Part shown: positions 1 through 7,205 of the stretch, in pieces
How the letters are laid out: each line of letters starts with the position of its first letter
Numbering within the stretch: position 1 is the stretch's first letter
Source: Candidatus Brocadia sp.
Lineage (GTDB): Bacteria; Planctomycetota; Brocadiia; Brocadiales; Brocadiaceae
Assembly (NCBI GenBank): GCA_013360945.1
Contig: JABWAQ010000018.1
Span: 1-42,343 of the forward strand
Length of the DNA stretch: 42,343 nt
Direction: 5' to 3'
The notes under the pieces: generated by a model
The model's database searches: none
What the model was told of the DNA's origin: nothing
The model's input: the letters and a program-made list of their open reading frames with translations, nothing else
Made by a program: the position numbers and the translations under genes

Positions 1-2
1 AA

Positions 3-182
3 TCCGTAACTCAAAAAATAAGAGAAAATACGGGTGCGGTCAATGGAGTGAATGCTTATCAGGCAAGAGAAGTGTTTCGTTTGATCATGCAAAAAATCTG
101 CGATTTTTTGCCGGAGAGAATTTTTTTTTCGCTTGACAAAAGCCTTCTAATGGGTGACCCCATCTGTTCTAAATTAATTTGA
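3..182 (+). CDS. 3' end of an unidentified gene (cut by the window edge)
   Basis: An open frame enters from the left edge and runs 59 codons to a TGA at 180-182. The peptide has a balanced composition with an amphipathic stretch (YQAREVFRLIMQKICDFLPE), so it looks more coded than random, but I recognise no family. Frame 2 is also open to about 136, which lowers confidence. After the stop, 183-362 has no convincing gene. A 36-codon ORF at 199-309 preceded by AAGGA is rich in low-complexity ATA/AAA codons and I do not call it. Confidence 0.35.
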   Translation, partial: SVTQKIRENTGAVNGVNAYQAREVFRLIMQKICDFLPERIFFSLDKSLLMGDPICSKLI

Positions 183-362
183 TAAGGAATTTAAATAAAT
201 GAGCTGTGACAAAGCCACAATGATAATAATAAAAATAAAAATAGGGAGATTTGCGTTTTTCGTTATTTTCATATGCGATTACTTTGTTCATGATCCGGTG
301 GCTGAGTAATTGTGACGTATTTATTGATATAGTTCAGGAAGGCAGGATATTATTTCAAAAAT

Positions 363-1565
363 TCACAATTTCCAGAATTCTTTTGAAATGATGCTATAGA
401 CTTGTTTTAGGGGGATACCTTTTTCTTCGGCAATTCTCTTACAATCTTCATATTCAGGAGAAATGCTTTTGATGTCGCCGTTCGATGTTCCAACCTTAAC
501 TTTTATTTTACCCAACCGGCTATCCAGTTCTTTAAATTCCCGCGAGAGTATTTTGCGAACCACTTTGTATTTCCTTATACCGAAAGTGGTTGTTTGATTA
601 AACAAGACTGATTCAACGGAAGGCAGATTTAATTCTGATGCTATGGCACTGATGATGATTCCTGGCCTTCCTTTTTTCATCTGAATTGACGTAAAATAAA
701 CATCTACAGCGCCCGCCTCAAATAATTTCTCCATAACATAACCCAGTATCTCACCTGCCATGTTGTCGATATTTGTTTCGATAATCCACATTTCATCCGA
801 TTCGTGGCCGGATGTTTCTCCGATGAATATACGCAGTAGATTGGGAATGCCGGGATTATCACTACTACCGGCGCCATAACCAATTTGATTAATTTTCATT
901 TCTGGATTCGTGTGGAGTCCTTCTCCGAGCGTGGTTATTATTGCAGCGCCTGTGGGCGTTGTTAATTCCTTTTCTATATTAACGGCCTTTACGAATTGTT
1001 TCTTAAGGAGTTCCGCTGTTGCAGGAGCGGGAATCGGGAATGTGCCGTGTTCGCATGTTGTATATCCGTATCCGGTAGGGACGGGAGAAAAATATATCTT
1101 TTCAATCCCAAAGTGTTTAATGGCAACAACAGAGCCAACGATATCAACTATTGAGTCCAGTGCACCAACTTCGTGGAAATGGACATTCTCTATCGTGGTA
1201 TCGTGGACCTTCGCTTCAACCGTCGCAAGCCGATGAAAAATCTTGATACTGTCACCCTTGATATCGGGATGGAGGGTGCTTTTTTCAATAATTGTTTGTA
1301 TATCGGGAAGCCTAAGATGAGCATTGGCATGATGGGTATGGTGGAATGCATGGGTATGGTCATCCCCTGAAGAAATTACTACGTGCACCTTGGTGCCATG
1401 GATCCCGGCGCGTTTTACCTTTTCAGCGGATATTTCATAACCATGAAGGTGGAGTTGGGCAAGTTGCTCTTTTAACAGGTTAATATCAAGTCCGGCATCC
1501 ACAAATGCCCCAAGGGTCATATCGCCGCTGATACCGGAAAAACAGTCAAAATATACAATCTTCAA
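363..1565 (-). CDS. larC: LarC-type nickel-pincer cofactor biosynthesis protein
   Basis: This 400-residue protein matches the LarC (formerly DUF111) family over its full length. LarC is the CTP-dependent enzyme that inserts nickel into the pyridinium-dithiocarboxylate cofactor of lactate racemase-type (LarA) enzymes in the cytoplasm. The N-terminus shows the family signature YFDCFSGISGDM at residues 5-16. A His-rich, presumably metal-binding loop (DDHTHAFHHTHHANAH) follows around residues 68-83. The conserved TPTGAA motif lies near residue 203. No LarA, LarB or LarE is in the window, so its client enzyme must be encoded elsewhere. It is transcribed away from nadD from a shared palindromic promoter. 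The family assignment is firm; the physiological target is unknown. Confidence 0.93.
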   Translation of the reverse strand: MKIVYFDCFSGISGDMTLGAFVDAGLDINLLKEQLAQLHLHGYEISAEKVKRAGIHGTKVHVVISSGDDHTHAFHHTHHANAHLRLPDIQTIIEKSTLHPDIKGDSIKIFHRLATVEAKVHDTTIENVHFHEVGALDSIVDIVGSVVAIKHFGIEKIYFSPVPTGYGYTTCEHGTFPIPAPATAELLKKQFVKAVNIEKELTTPTGAAIITTLGEGLHTNPEMKINQIGYGAGSSDNPGIPNLLRIFIGETSGHESDEMWIIETNIDNMAGEILGYVMEKLFEAGAVDVYFTSIQMKKGRPGIIISAIASELNLPSVESVLFNQTTTFGIRKYKVVRKILSREFKELDSRLGKIKVKVGTSNGDIKSISPEYEDCKRIAEEKGIPLKQVYSIISKEFWKL

Positions 1566-1619
1566 TCAAATTCTTTCTGTCTGAACAAAATATTTGAAAT
1601 CGCCATGTAAGTAATTCAA

Positions 1620-1648
1620 ATGCTAGCACACGTTTTATACTGAGTCAA
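1620..1648 (-). promoter_or_regulatory. Predicted larC promoter
   Basis: On the minus strand a TTGACT -35 (1643-1648) and a TAGCAT -10 (1620-1625) are separated by 17 bp. This places transcription start about 45-50 bp before the larC ATG. The -35 lies in the left arm of the palindrome at 1644-1674. The -10 is only a 4/6 match, so the call is tentative. Confidence 0.4.
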
Positions 1649-1674
1649 TGAAAAATGAATTCATTTTCATTGAC
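1644..1674. promoter_or_regulatory. 31-bp near-perfect palindrome, candidate operator between larC and nadD
   Basis: GTCAATG(A)AAAATGAA is followed directly by TTCATTTTCATTGAC. The arms are exact reverse complements except for one extra A in the left arm. Each outer end supplies an outward-facing TTGACT -35 box, so a dimeric repressor bound here would cover both promoters. The core (TGAAAATGAATTCATTTTCA) resembles the A/T-rich dyads bound by Fur-superfamily regulators. That resemblance, and any link to nickel or iron, is inference. Confidence 0.55.
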
Positions 1675-1697
1675 TTATGCACATTCGCTTATATAAT
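1670..1697 (+). promoter_or_regulatory. Predicted nadD promoter
   Basis: A TTGACT -35 (1670-1675), a 16-bp spacer and a perfect TATAAT -10 (1692-1697) precede nadD, with a 5' leader of about 60 nt. The -35 overlaps the right arm of the palindrome at 1644-1674, which suggests the gene can be repressed. Confidence 0.6.
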
Positions 1698-1765
1698 GCA
1701 ATTTTTTATAAGCAGCGAGTTTTGTCTTTGAGCCTTTGTACCTGGCTAAATAGTTACAGAAGAGA

Positions 1766-2407
1766 ATGGATATCGGTGTATTTGGCGGGTCATTTAACCC
1801 AATTCATATAGGTCATTTAATTGTTGCCGAAGAGGTTTGTCAGCAGCGGACATTATCGAAGGTGATATTCGTGCCGACCGGTCTATCTCCCCATAAGGAA
1901 TCCGGTGATTTGATAGATGCTTTCCATAGGTATCGGATGGTAAAAGATGCAATAAGCGACAACGAACATTTTGAGGTTTCTGATATAGAAATTAAGCGGT
2001 CCGGGAGATCATATACCATAGATACAATCAGTATGTTAAAGAAGATGTATGGAGGAGAACACAATTTATTTCTGATTATGGGAACAGATATGCTCGATGA
2101 AATAAGTACCTGGAAGGATATTGACGTGCTTTCCGAAATGTGCCGTTTTGTTGTTGTCAATCGTTTTCCGTTTTCAACAAACGGGAATCGCCCCGGATCT
2201 CTCTTTTCAAAATGTGGACTAAGCGGGATAAGGGTATTTTCAGATGAAAAAAGAGCGGAGATCGAAAGATTAAGAGTCGCGATACCGCACATCGGCATAT
2301 CCTCAACTGAAATCAGGGCGAGATTAAGGAGCGGGCGCAGTATACGATATTTGGTTTCTCAGCGCGTGGCAGAATATATTAAGGCACATAATTTATATAC
2401 AATTTGA
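1766..2407 (+). CDS. nadD: Nicotinate-nucleotide adenylyltransferase
   Basis: This cytoplasmic enzyme of NAD synthesis adenylates nicotinate mononucleotide with ATP to give deamido-NAD. The 213-residue length is normal for NadD. The N-terminal nucleotidyltransferase motif GGSFNPIHIGH (residues 7-17) contains the HxGH-type ATP-binding histidines. The C-terminal ISSTEIRARL motif matches the ISSTxIR signature. The ATG at 1766 sits directly after the predicted promoter leader. The next gene starts within about 35 bp on the same strand, so the two may be cotranscribed. Confidence 0.95.
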   Translation: MDIGVFGGSFNPIHIGHLIVAEEVCQQRTLSKVIFVPTGLSPHKESGDLIDAFHRYRMVKDAISDNEHFEVSDIEIKRSGRSYTIDTISMLKKMYGGEHNLFLIMGTDMLDEISTWKDIDVLSEMCRFVVVNRFPFSTNGNRPGSLFSKCGLSGIRVFSDEKRAEIERLRVAIPHIGISSTEIRARLRSGRSIRYLVSQRVAEYIKAHNLYTI

Positions 2408-2441
2408 TTCAGCAATGAAAGTAGCAGCACGAGGTCGTATC

Positions 2442-2963
2442 ATGAGATATATTCAATATGTATTTGCAATACTCCTTCTTTTTTCCATGAACAATGCGAG
2501 CTTTGCTCAGGGGAATATTGTGGATTATTTTCTGAGAGATTCTGAAGCCTGGGATAAAACAAAGAAATTAATTCACAAAGAGCCAAGAAAAATTGTCATT
2601 ACCGGGGGATTAAATGGATTGGTATTTAATCTTGTTGAATTAACGGATGGAGACGAAGTAGCCCTGGTTTTTATAGATACACAGAAATATGAAAAGTTGA
2701 AGCATAAGAGGTTTTGTAATGCAGAGGATAAATTATTCCAGGGGAAAAACAGGGTTGTATCAGTGACTACCAGGAATTCAGGCAATCGTACGCAATTTCA
2801 TTATAAATTTTTACTCCAAAGGAATATCAACAATGAACCGATTACCATATATAACAATGGGAATGCCATTCTGGAAAGCACGTACGACGGCAGTCTGCCG
2901 GTAAAAGATATTTCTAATCTATCAGGAATCGAACTCTGTGAAATTGAGGTTCGTGATTGGTAG
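2442..2963 (+). CDS. Exported protein of unknown function
   Basis: I do not recognise the family. From the ATG at 2442 the protein has a clear Sec signal peptide (MRYIQYVFAILLLFSMNNASFA, cut after ASFA) and a soluble region of about 150 residues. I prefer this start because GAGG at 2431-2434 lies 7 nt upstream. An in-frame ATG at 2415 would add nine polar residues in front of the signal peptide. The mature part is rich in beta-prone segments and has only two Cys, so it is not a cytochrome. It follows nadD closely and is probably in its operon, although a metabolic connection is not evident. Confidence 0.7.
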   Translation: MRYIQYVFAILLLFSMNNASFAQGNIVDYFLRDSEAWDKTKKLIHKEPRKIVITGGLNGLVFNLVELTDGDEVALVFIDTQKYEKLKHKRFCNAEDKLFQGKNRVVSVTTRNSGNRTQFHYKFLLQRNINNEPITIYNNGNAILESTYDGSLPVKDISNLSGIELCEIEVRDW

Positions 2964-3029
2964 AATTTGGACATATATTTTAGACTGGATATTTATAAAT
3001 CCTGTTAATCCCGTCTGAAGTTCTTTTTT

Positions 3030-3413
3030 ATGAGAAAGACAAAAGCGGTTGTCCTTATTTATGATGCCAGATGCAGTTTATGCTGTGGATGTATGAAATG
3101 GATCGAATTACACGCTGTGAAAAGAGACGCCTTTGAGTTTGTCCCATGCCAATCAGAGGAACGAAGGCGCAGATTCCCGGAGATGTCCGATGAAACCTGT
3201 TTACAAGCCTTTCAATTAGTGCTGTCGCATAATCAGATCCTGTCAGGCGAGAAGGCATTACCAGAGATACTTAGACGGCTGAAGGGTTTCAGGTGGTTGT
3301 CTGCACTACCCCGATTACCCATATCCAGGGTGATTTTCTATGCTGTCTATCGATGGATTGCCAACAACAGATACATTATTTCACACATTATAAGACCACT
3401 TGCTCAGGAATAA
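3030..3413 (+). CDS. DCC-family thiol-disulfide protein (DUF393)
   Basis: This 127-residue cytoplasmic protein begins with a beta strand followed by YDARCSLCCGCMKW. This contains the DxxCxxC motif that defines the DCC/YuxK (DUF393) family, with an extra Cys pair just after it. Members have a thioredoxin-like fold and are annotated as thiol-disulfide oxidoreductases, but their substrates are mostly unknown. A downstream segment (LPRLPISRVIFYAVYRWIANNRY) matches the usual hydrophobic C-terminal half. The gene is 66 bp after the preceding exported protein. Family call is firm; function is only general. Confidence 0.85.
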   Translation: MRKTKAVVLIYDARCSLCCGCMKWIELHAVKRDAFEFVPCQSEERRRRFPEMSDETCLQAFQLVLSHNQILSGEKALPEILRRLKGFRWLSALPRLPISRVIFYAVYRWIANNRYIISHIIRPLAQE

Positions 3414-3663
3414 AAAATTGGAATTTTGGTAATTTCAATCTGGAAACGTTTGCCTGCCATACTGAATACTACTGCAAAACTTTTCTTACAAATCCGCAGG
3501 GCTTTTTTACCAGTTTTGATATGTTTTTATGCAAAGGTACAACATAAGTACGACATGAAATGTAACTAAAATATAGTTGCATTCTCAAGCTTTGATGTTA
3601 TTGTTAAGCAAGGTATCAATTGGATGATATCGAGGAAACACTGAGAGACAAGGGGGCGATATA

Positions 3664-4005
3664 ATGAGAGATGTTTTAACGTATAAGGGTTTTATAGGTT
3701 CTGTCCATTTTAGTGCGGAGGATAAGGTATTTCATGGAAAAATAGAAGGAATAGACGATCTGGTAACCTTTGAAGGTTGTAGCGTAGACGAACTGATAAA
3801 GGCATTTCATGAGGAAGTAGACGACTATATAAAACTTTGCAAAGAGATGGGTAAAGAACCCATGAGAACGTATAAAGGAAGTTTCAATGTCCGTATCCCG
3901 CCAGAGATGCACAGACGGGTAGTTGAAACAGCTATCAAAAAGGGTCTATCATTGAACCAGCTCATTCAAAAAGCTATAGAAAAAGAATTGGTGCATAAAG
4001 AATGA
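3664..4005 (+). CDS. hicB: HicB-family antitoxin, apparently without its HicA toxin
   Basis: The 113-residue protein has the HicB RNase H-like N-terminal domain (HFSAEDKVFHGKIEGI, then VTFEGCSVDELIKAFHEEVDDY). A C-terminal ribbon-helix-helix DNA-binding segment follows (FNVRIPPEMHRRVVETAIKKG). It would neutralise a HicA mRNA interferase and repress its own operon. No HicA frame is present on either side. A short open frame just upstream ends with a TAA that overlaps the hicB ATG as TAATG, as if an upstream partner once existed. An AGGGGG ribosome site lies at 3651-3656. Its 3' end overlaps the convergent truncated pilX copy by 32 bp, and the stop is followed at once by the 12-bp palindrome TTAACCGGTTAA (4006-4017). 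Confidence 0.85.
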   Translation: MRDVLTYKGFIGSVHFSAEDKVFHGKIEGIDDLVTFEGCSVDELIKAFHEEVDDYIKLCKEMGKEPMRTYKGSFNVRIPPEMHRRVVETAIKKGLSLNQLIQKAIEKELVHKE

Positions 4006-4234
4006 TTAACCGGTTAATTCCATCCTGTATTCCAGCCTCGGCTATATAAAATGCCTGAACGTTTGTTTTATAATTGCTACTTATTTTCATGTCGGTGTCA
4101 GTTGTCACAACAGCAACGGTTCCCACCAGCGCTAAAATGGCGACTAATGCAATGGCAGCAATAAGCACCATTCCCTTTTCATTTTTGCATAGTGATATGG
4201 TTCTTAACAGTTTTGGTTGTTGTTTTAAATTCAT
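3974..4234 (-). pseudogene. Truncated second pilX-like prepilin gene
   Basis: From the ATG at 4232-4234 the peptide carries a class III prepilin signal (NEKGMVLIAAIALVAI). It then has KISSNYKTNVQAFYIAEAGI, closely matching the same region of the full-length pilX-like gene just upstream (KISSNHKSSVQALYAAQAGI). About 15 residues later the similarity ends and the frame runs antisense into the 3' end of hicB, stopping at 86 residues. The start overlaps the upstream stop as TGATG, so it was translationally coupled. The simplest reading is a tandem pilX duplicate whose 3' part was lost at a rearrangement joint near 4005-4025. A real short pilin is less likely. Confidence 0.7.
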
Positions 4235-5577
4235 CAGTAGATCTCTTTCCATTTGATTACTTTTAATGGTTGATTTAACAGAGAATTTTCTATTGCACAA
4301 CTATCGTATTCCAGGTTTAAGTCGCCATTTATGGTTATGGTTTCAACGGATAAAGATGCCCCAACAATATTTATTCCTGAACCACCTCCATTTAATATGA
4401 GGGTGCCGGAAGTCAAGACTAATCCATACCAGGTAAAGCCGCCACCAAGGGTTAAATCTCCTTTTGTTAATAAAGTTCCATAGCCAGTTACATTTTGTAA
4501 CTTCAACCCCTGCACATTGGGGGGATTTGATGTATCTGAGTAACAGGTAACAAAATTACCTGCGTCCCCATAGGTAGTATTGTTTTGATCTTCGGTTATT
4601 GTTATTGTGGCATTATCATTCATTGCATTGATATACTCCATAATATCTATATCTATTAAGCCACTTTGGGGCACTGCTGGATTTCCACCGTATGTAGGGC
4701 CGGGACTTGCGGTTACTGTTCCAGGGCTTAAAACATAAATTGGCGGGAGGGGTGGATTCATTCCGCATGCGTCAGTTCCATCGATAATCGATGATGAACC
4801 GTTTATGGATACATTATCCTTTGAATACAAAGGAGACAGTATTGGAGGACCGGGGTAATGAACCACTTCTATTTCAATTATTTTCAGGCTACCGCCGCTG
4901 CTTCCATATGCCGTTATGATCTCTACGGGTTTATATTTTGCCGGTGGTGTGTTTGATGTAAATTGGACTGCGTTAGTCGGCTCTGAAGGATCTTCATACC
5001 CGTAATAAACAATGTTACCTGGCGCTTCAGCAGTATGGGTTGCTTCGCTTCCGTCATAGTCAATATAGTGACGTGAGGCAGGAGTATGACCTGCCTGTTC
5101 GGCATCGTATTCCCTTTTATGTCTTATTTTAACCCAGTAGGAAATGTCAGTTTGAAGGCTATTTGCTACTGTACTCGTATTTGTATGGTTGACAGGGTTA
5201 TACTGAGGAATATAATTTAAATAGCTGATGCTGTAATTCGGATCATCAGAGGTCTGCCATGTGTTTGAAGTGAGGATATAAGCCGACCAATTGGCATTTG
5301 GATTTGCAGCAGGATCACCGGCATAATTGGCGGTTGTGGATAAGCCTCTGAGACGTTCCCTTGCCTCCTCTATTCCCGCCTGTGCTGCATAGAGCGCCTG
5401 TACGCTGGACTTGTGATTGCTACTTATTTTAAGATCCGTGTTGGTTGTTATAACAGCAACACTGCCCACCACTACTAAAATAGCGATAATCGCGAGAACA
5501 GCAATAAGGACTATTCCGCGTTCATTTGTGTATGTTGATAGTATACCAAATAGTTCTGATTGACGTCTTGAATTCAT
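4234..5577 (-). CDS. PilX-like minor prepilin with large C-terminal domain
   Basis: The protein starts with a class III prepilin leader, NERG followed by IVLIAVLAIIAILVVVGSVAVI, without the usual glutamate at position +5. PilX-like proteins often lack it. The conserved QALYAAQAGIEEARERL segment follows. The remaining 350 or so residues are Gly/Asn/Thr/Pro-rich and probably a surface-exposed beta domain. I chose the ATG at 5577 because AGGAG lies 7 nt upstream; a TTG at 5595 in the same frame is less likely. PilX-type proteins act with other minor pilins to prime pilus assembly in the inner membrane and can sit at the pilus tip. The gene is near the end of the pilus operon and its stop is coupled to the truncated duplicate. 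Confidence 0.75.
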   Translation of the reverse strand: MNSRRQSELFGILSTYTNERGIVLIAVLAIIAILVVVGSVAVITTNTDLKISSNHKSSVQALYAAQAGIEEARERLRGLSTTANYAGDPAANPNANWSAYILTSNTWQTSDDPNYSISYLNYIPQYNPVNHTNTSTVANSLQTDISYWVKIRHKREYDAEQAGHTPASRHYIDYDGSEATHTAEAPGNIVYYGYEDPSEPTNAVQFTSNTPPAKYKPVEIITAYGSSGGSLKIIEIEVVHYPGPPILSPLYSKDNVSINGSSSIIDGTDACGMNPPLPPIYVLSPGTVTASPGPTYGGNPAVPQSGLIDIDIMEYINAMNDNATITITEDQNNTTYGDAGNFVTCYSDTSNPPNVQGLKLQNVTGYGTLLTKGDLTLGGGFTWYGLVLTSGTLILNGGGSGINIVGASLSVETITINGDLNLEYDSCAIENSLLNQPLKVIKWKEIY

Positions 5578-5648
5578 ACGCATGCTCCTGCTCAATAAAT
5601 TTGATCTCAGCGTTCTGCGGTTAATTGGTTTGGCAAAAATATAGCCGC

Positions 5649-6242
5649 TTAATAGCTAAGATTTTCCGGGATTACAAGGGAAGTCAGCGTACCGTAACTA
5701 TATCCAAAATTGGGGTCAGCCTTGGCGGTCCTCCCGGTTACGGTAATTCGTATCTGACGAATGCTGGATGCTGTTGTAGTAGCAATGCCATTACCATCGA
5801 AATAAAGAAAATTACATCCATCAATATTCTCAGCGAACGGTTGAAATGCTGCCCCGCCTGTCTTCCTCTTGATTTCGCGAGGATACGTTGCATCATTAGC
5901 ATCATAATAACGATATGTTATATCTTCATTTGTACCAGTAGTAGTGCCATTACCATCGTGATCCGCCAGGATTTGAAGCAATGTTGTCGTATTGGTGCCA
6001 ATCCCAACAAACCCTGCCTCAGTTGGGTCGTATCCAGTCATCCGGATTTCTCGAACCATCATATCCATGGCAATCCGGACATTCTGTTGCATTTCAGTAA
6101 CCTGCTCCTGCATGCTATATGATTTACGTTGAACATTAAAGATACTGACCGCCACACCCATGAGAATCAGGCAGATTGCAAGACCAATCACTACTTCTAT
6201 CAGTGTAAAACCCCGTTCTTTGTTTTTCGGTGCATGTGACAT
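5649..6242 (-). CDS. PilW-like minor prepilin
   Basis: A 197-residue prepilin with the leader KERG cut before FTLIEVVIGLAICLILMGVAVSIF, including the key Glu at +5. The following MQEQVTEMQQNVRIAMDMMVREIRMTGYDP stretch, starting near residue 40 of the mature chain, is typical of PilW: a long amphipathic helix and an RMxGYDP motif. The start at 6242 is supported by AGGAG with 7-nt spacing. The in-frame ATG at 6263 would overlap the previous gene. PilW helps initiate pilus assembly and connects PilV and PilX in the minor-pilin complex. The gene is 10 bp downstream of the pilV-like gene in the same operon. Confidence 0.82.
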   Translation of the reverse strand: MSHAPKNKERGFTLIEVVIGLAICLILMGVAVSIFNVQRKSYSMQEQVTEMQQNVRIAMDMMVREIRMTGYDPTEAGFVGIGTNTTTLLQILADHDGNGTTTGTNEDITYRYYDANDATYPREIKRKTGGAAFQPFAENIDGCNFLYFDGNGIATTTASSIRQIRITVTGRTAKADPNFGYSYGTLTSLVIPENLSY

Positions 6243-6252
6243 TGCCTTGCTC

Positions 6253-6666
6253 CTATTTTGCAAAGATCGTCTGTAATGTTAATTTGTGGTTTGAGGTTGA
6301 GGTTCCTGGATTCCAGTACACATCAACCGTAACGGTCTTTGTATTTGTACCCGGGATATCGTTTTGTACCAGTGTATTCAAATAATAGGTCGTATCTGTG
6401 CCCGGGATATTTTTTTGTATCAGCGCCTCCGTGTAGAAAGTGGAGGTGCCAGAGATATTACCGTAATCTATTCCTTTAAAATATTCCATTTTGTCTTGTG
6501 CCAGAGTTATGGCGGTAGTAACGTTTTTACTTTGTGTATTGCCCTTTATTACCACGGTTGTTAAGCTCATCACGGCAAATAACCCTATAGCGATGATAGC
6601 AATAGTTAGTATGACTTCTATCATCAGAAAGCCTTTATCGTTATGTAATTTCAGAGTATTTTGCAT
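6253..6666 (-). CDS. PilV-like minor prepilin
   Basis: A 137-residue prepilin with leader NDKG followed by FLMIEVILTIAIIAIGLFAVM, which keeps the +5 Glu. The TLAQDKMEYFKGIDY segment after the N-terminal helix is typical of PilV-type and GspI-type minor pilins. It is expected in the inner membrane and then in the pilus or pseudopilus priming complex. The C-terminal half carries two similar IPGTDT/IPGTNT segments about 20 residues apart, suggesting a short internal duplication. It lies between the fimT-like and pilW-like genes in the order usual for minor-pilin operons. Confidence 0.8.
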   Translation of the reverse strand: MQNTLKLHNDKGFLMIEVILTIAIIAIGLFAVMSLTTVVIKGNTQSKNVTTAITLAQDKMEYFKGIDYGNISGTSTFYTEALIQKNIPGTDTTYYLNTLVQNDIPGTNTKTVTVDVYWNPGTSTSNHKLTLQTIFAK

Positions 6667-6696
6667 GGTTAATTAATGTTATTTAAGCACGTTATT

Positions 6697-7149
6697 CTAC
6701 TTTTTTATTTTGACTTGGCCAGTTATAGCAACTGCTACTGTTTTAGTACCACTGAAATTTGTAATGGTTATCGTAGCCAAATTTGACGCATTTCCCCTGG
6801 GATGGAAAATCGGTTCGTTCGTCGAATTAAACGTAACATCATAATATTCATCATGAATATCCTTTTTTATGATTAACTCACCGTCGTCAATATTACCATT
6901 TTCAGTAATATCATCGTCCAAAATCAGATACCGGTGATTATCCAAAAAAAATACTTTAAATTCATTATTCTGGCTAATTGCCTGCATCCTTGCCCACATG
7001 AGATCCCCCATGATCTGCCTGGTTGCACCGTTTAGCCGAATTGAAGGTTTCATAGCAATATAAACAGGAATAGCTATACCTGTCGAAATGGCAAGTATGG
7101 CTACTACTACTATCATTTCAATGAGGGAGAAACCCCTTTGGTTGTCCAT
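6697..7149 (-). CDS. FimT/GspH-like prepilin
   Basis: This 150-residue prepilin begins MDNQRG, then FSLIEMIVVVAILAISTGIAIP, with cleavage after Gly and Glu at +5. The RQIMGDLMWARMQAISQNNEFKVFF segment matches the conserved GspH/FimT region, where helix residues precede the first strand of the globular domain. The family covers both the type II secretion pseudopilin GspH and the type IV pilus minor pilin FimT/FimU. The neighbouring pilV/pilW/pilX-like genes favour the pilus reading. FimT proteins can also bind DNA during uptake, but nothing here proves that. Confidence 0.8.
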   Translation of the reverse strand: MDNQRGFSLIEMIVVVAILAISTGIAIPVYIAMKPSIRLNGATRQIMGDLMWARMQAISQNNEFKVFFLDNHRYLILDDDITENGNIDDGELIIKKDIHDEYYDVTFNSTNEPIFHPRGNASNLATITITNFSGTKTVAVAITGQVKIKK

Positions 7150-7205
7150 CGCTATATGTCCATATTTAAATTTTCATTTTGCACCTGATGCACAAGGGGC
7201 ATGGA

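Noticed and set aside
134..170. TTGACA at 134-139 as a promoter
   Set aside because: No acceptable -10 box at 16-18 bp, and the site lies within an open frame.
3293..3547. Plus-strand 84-residue frame overlapping the DCC gene end
   Set aside because: It shadows the DCC gene in another frame and has no recognisable features after it.
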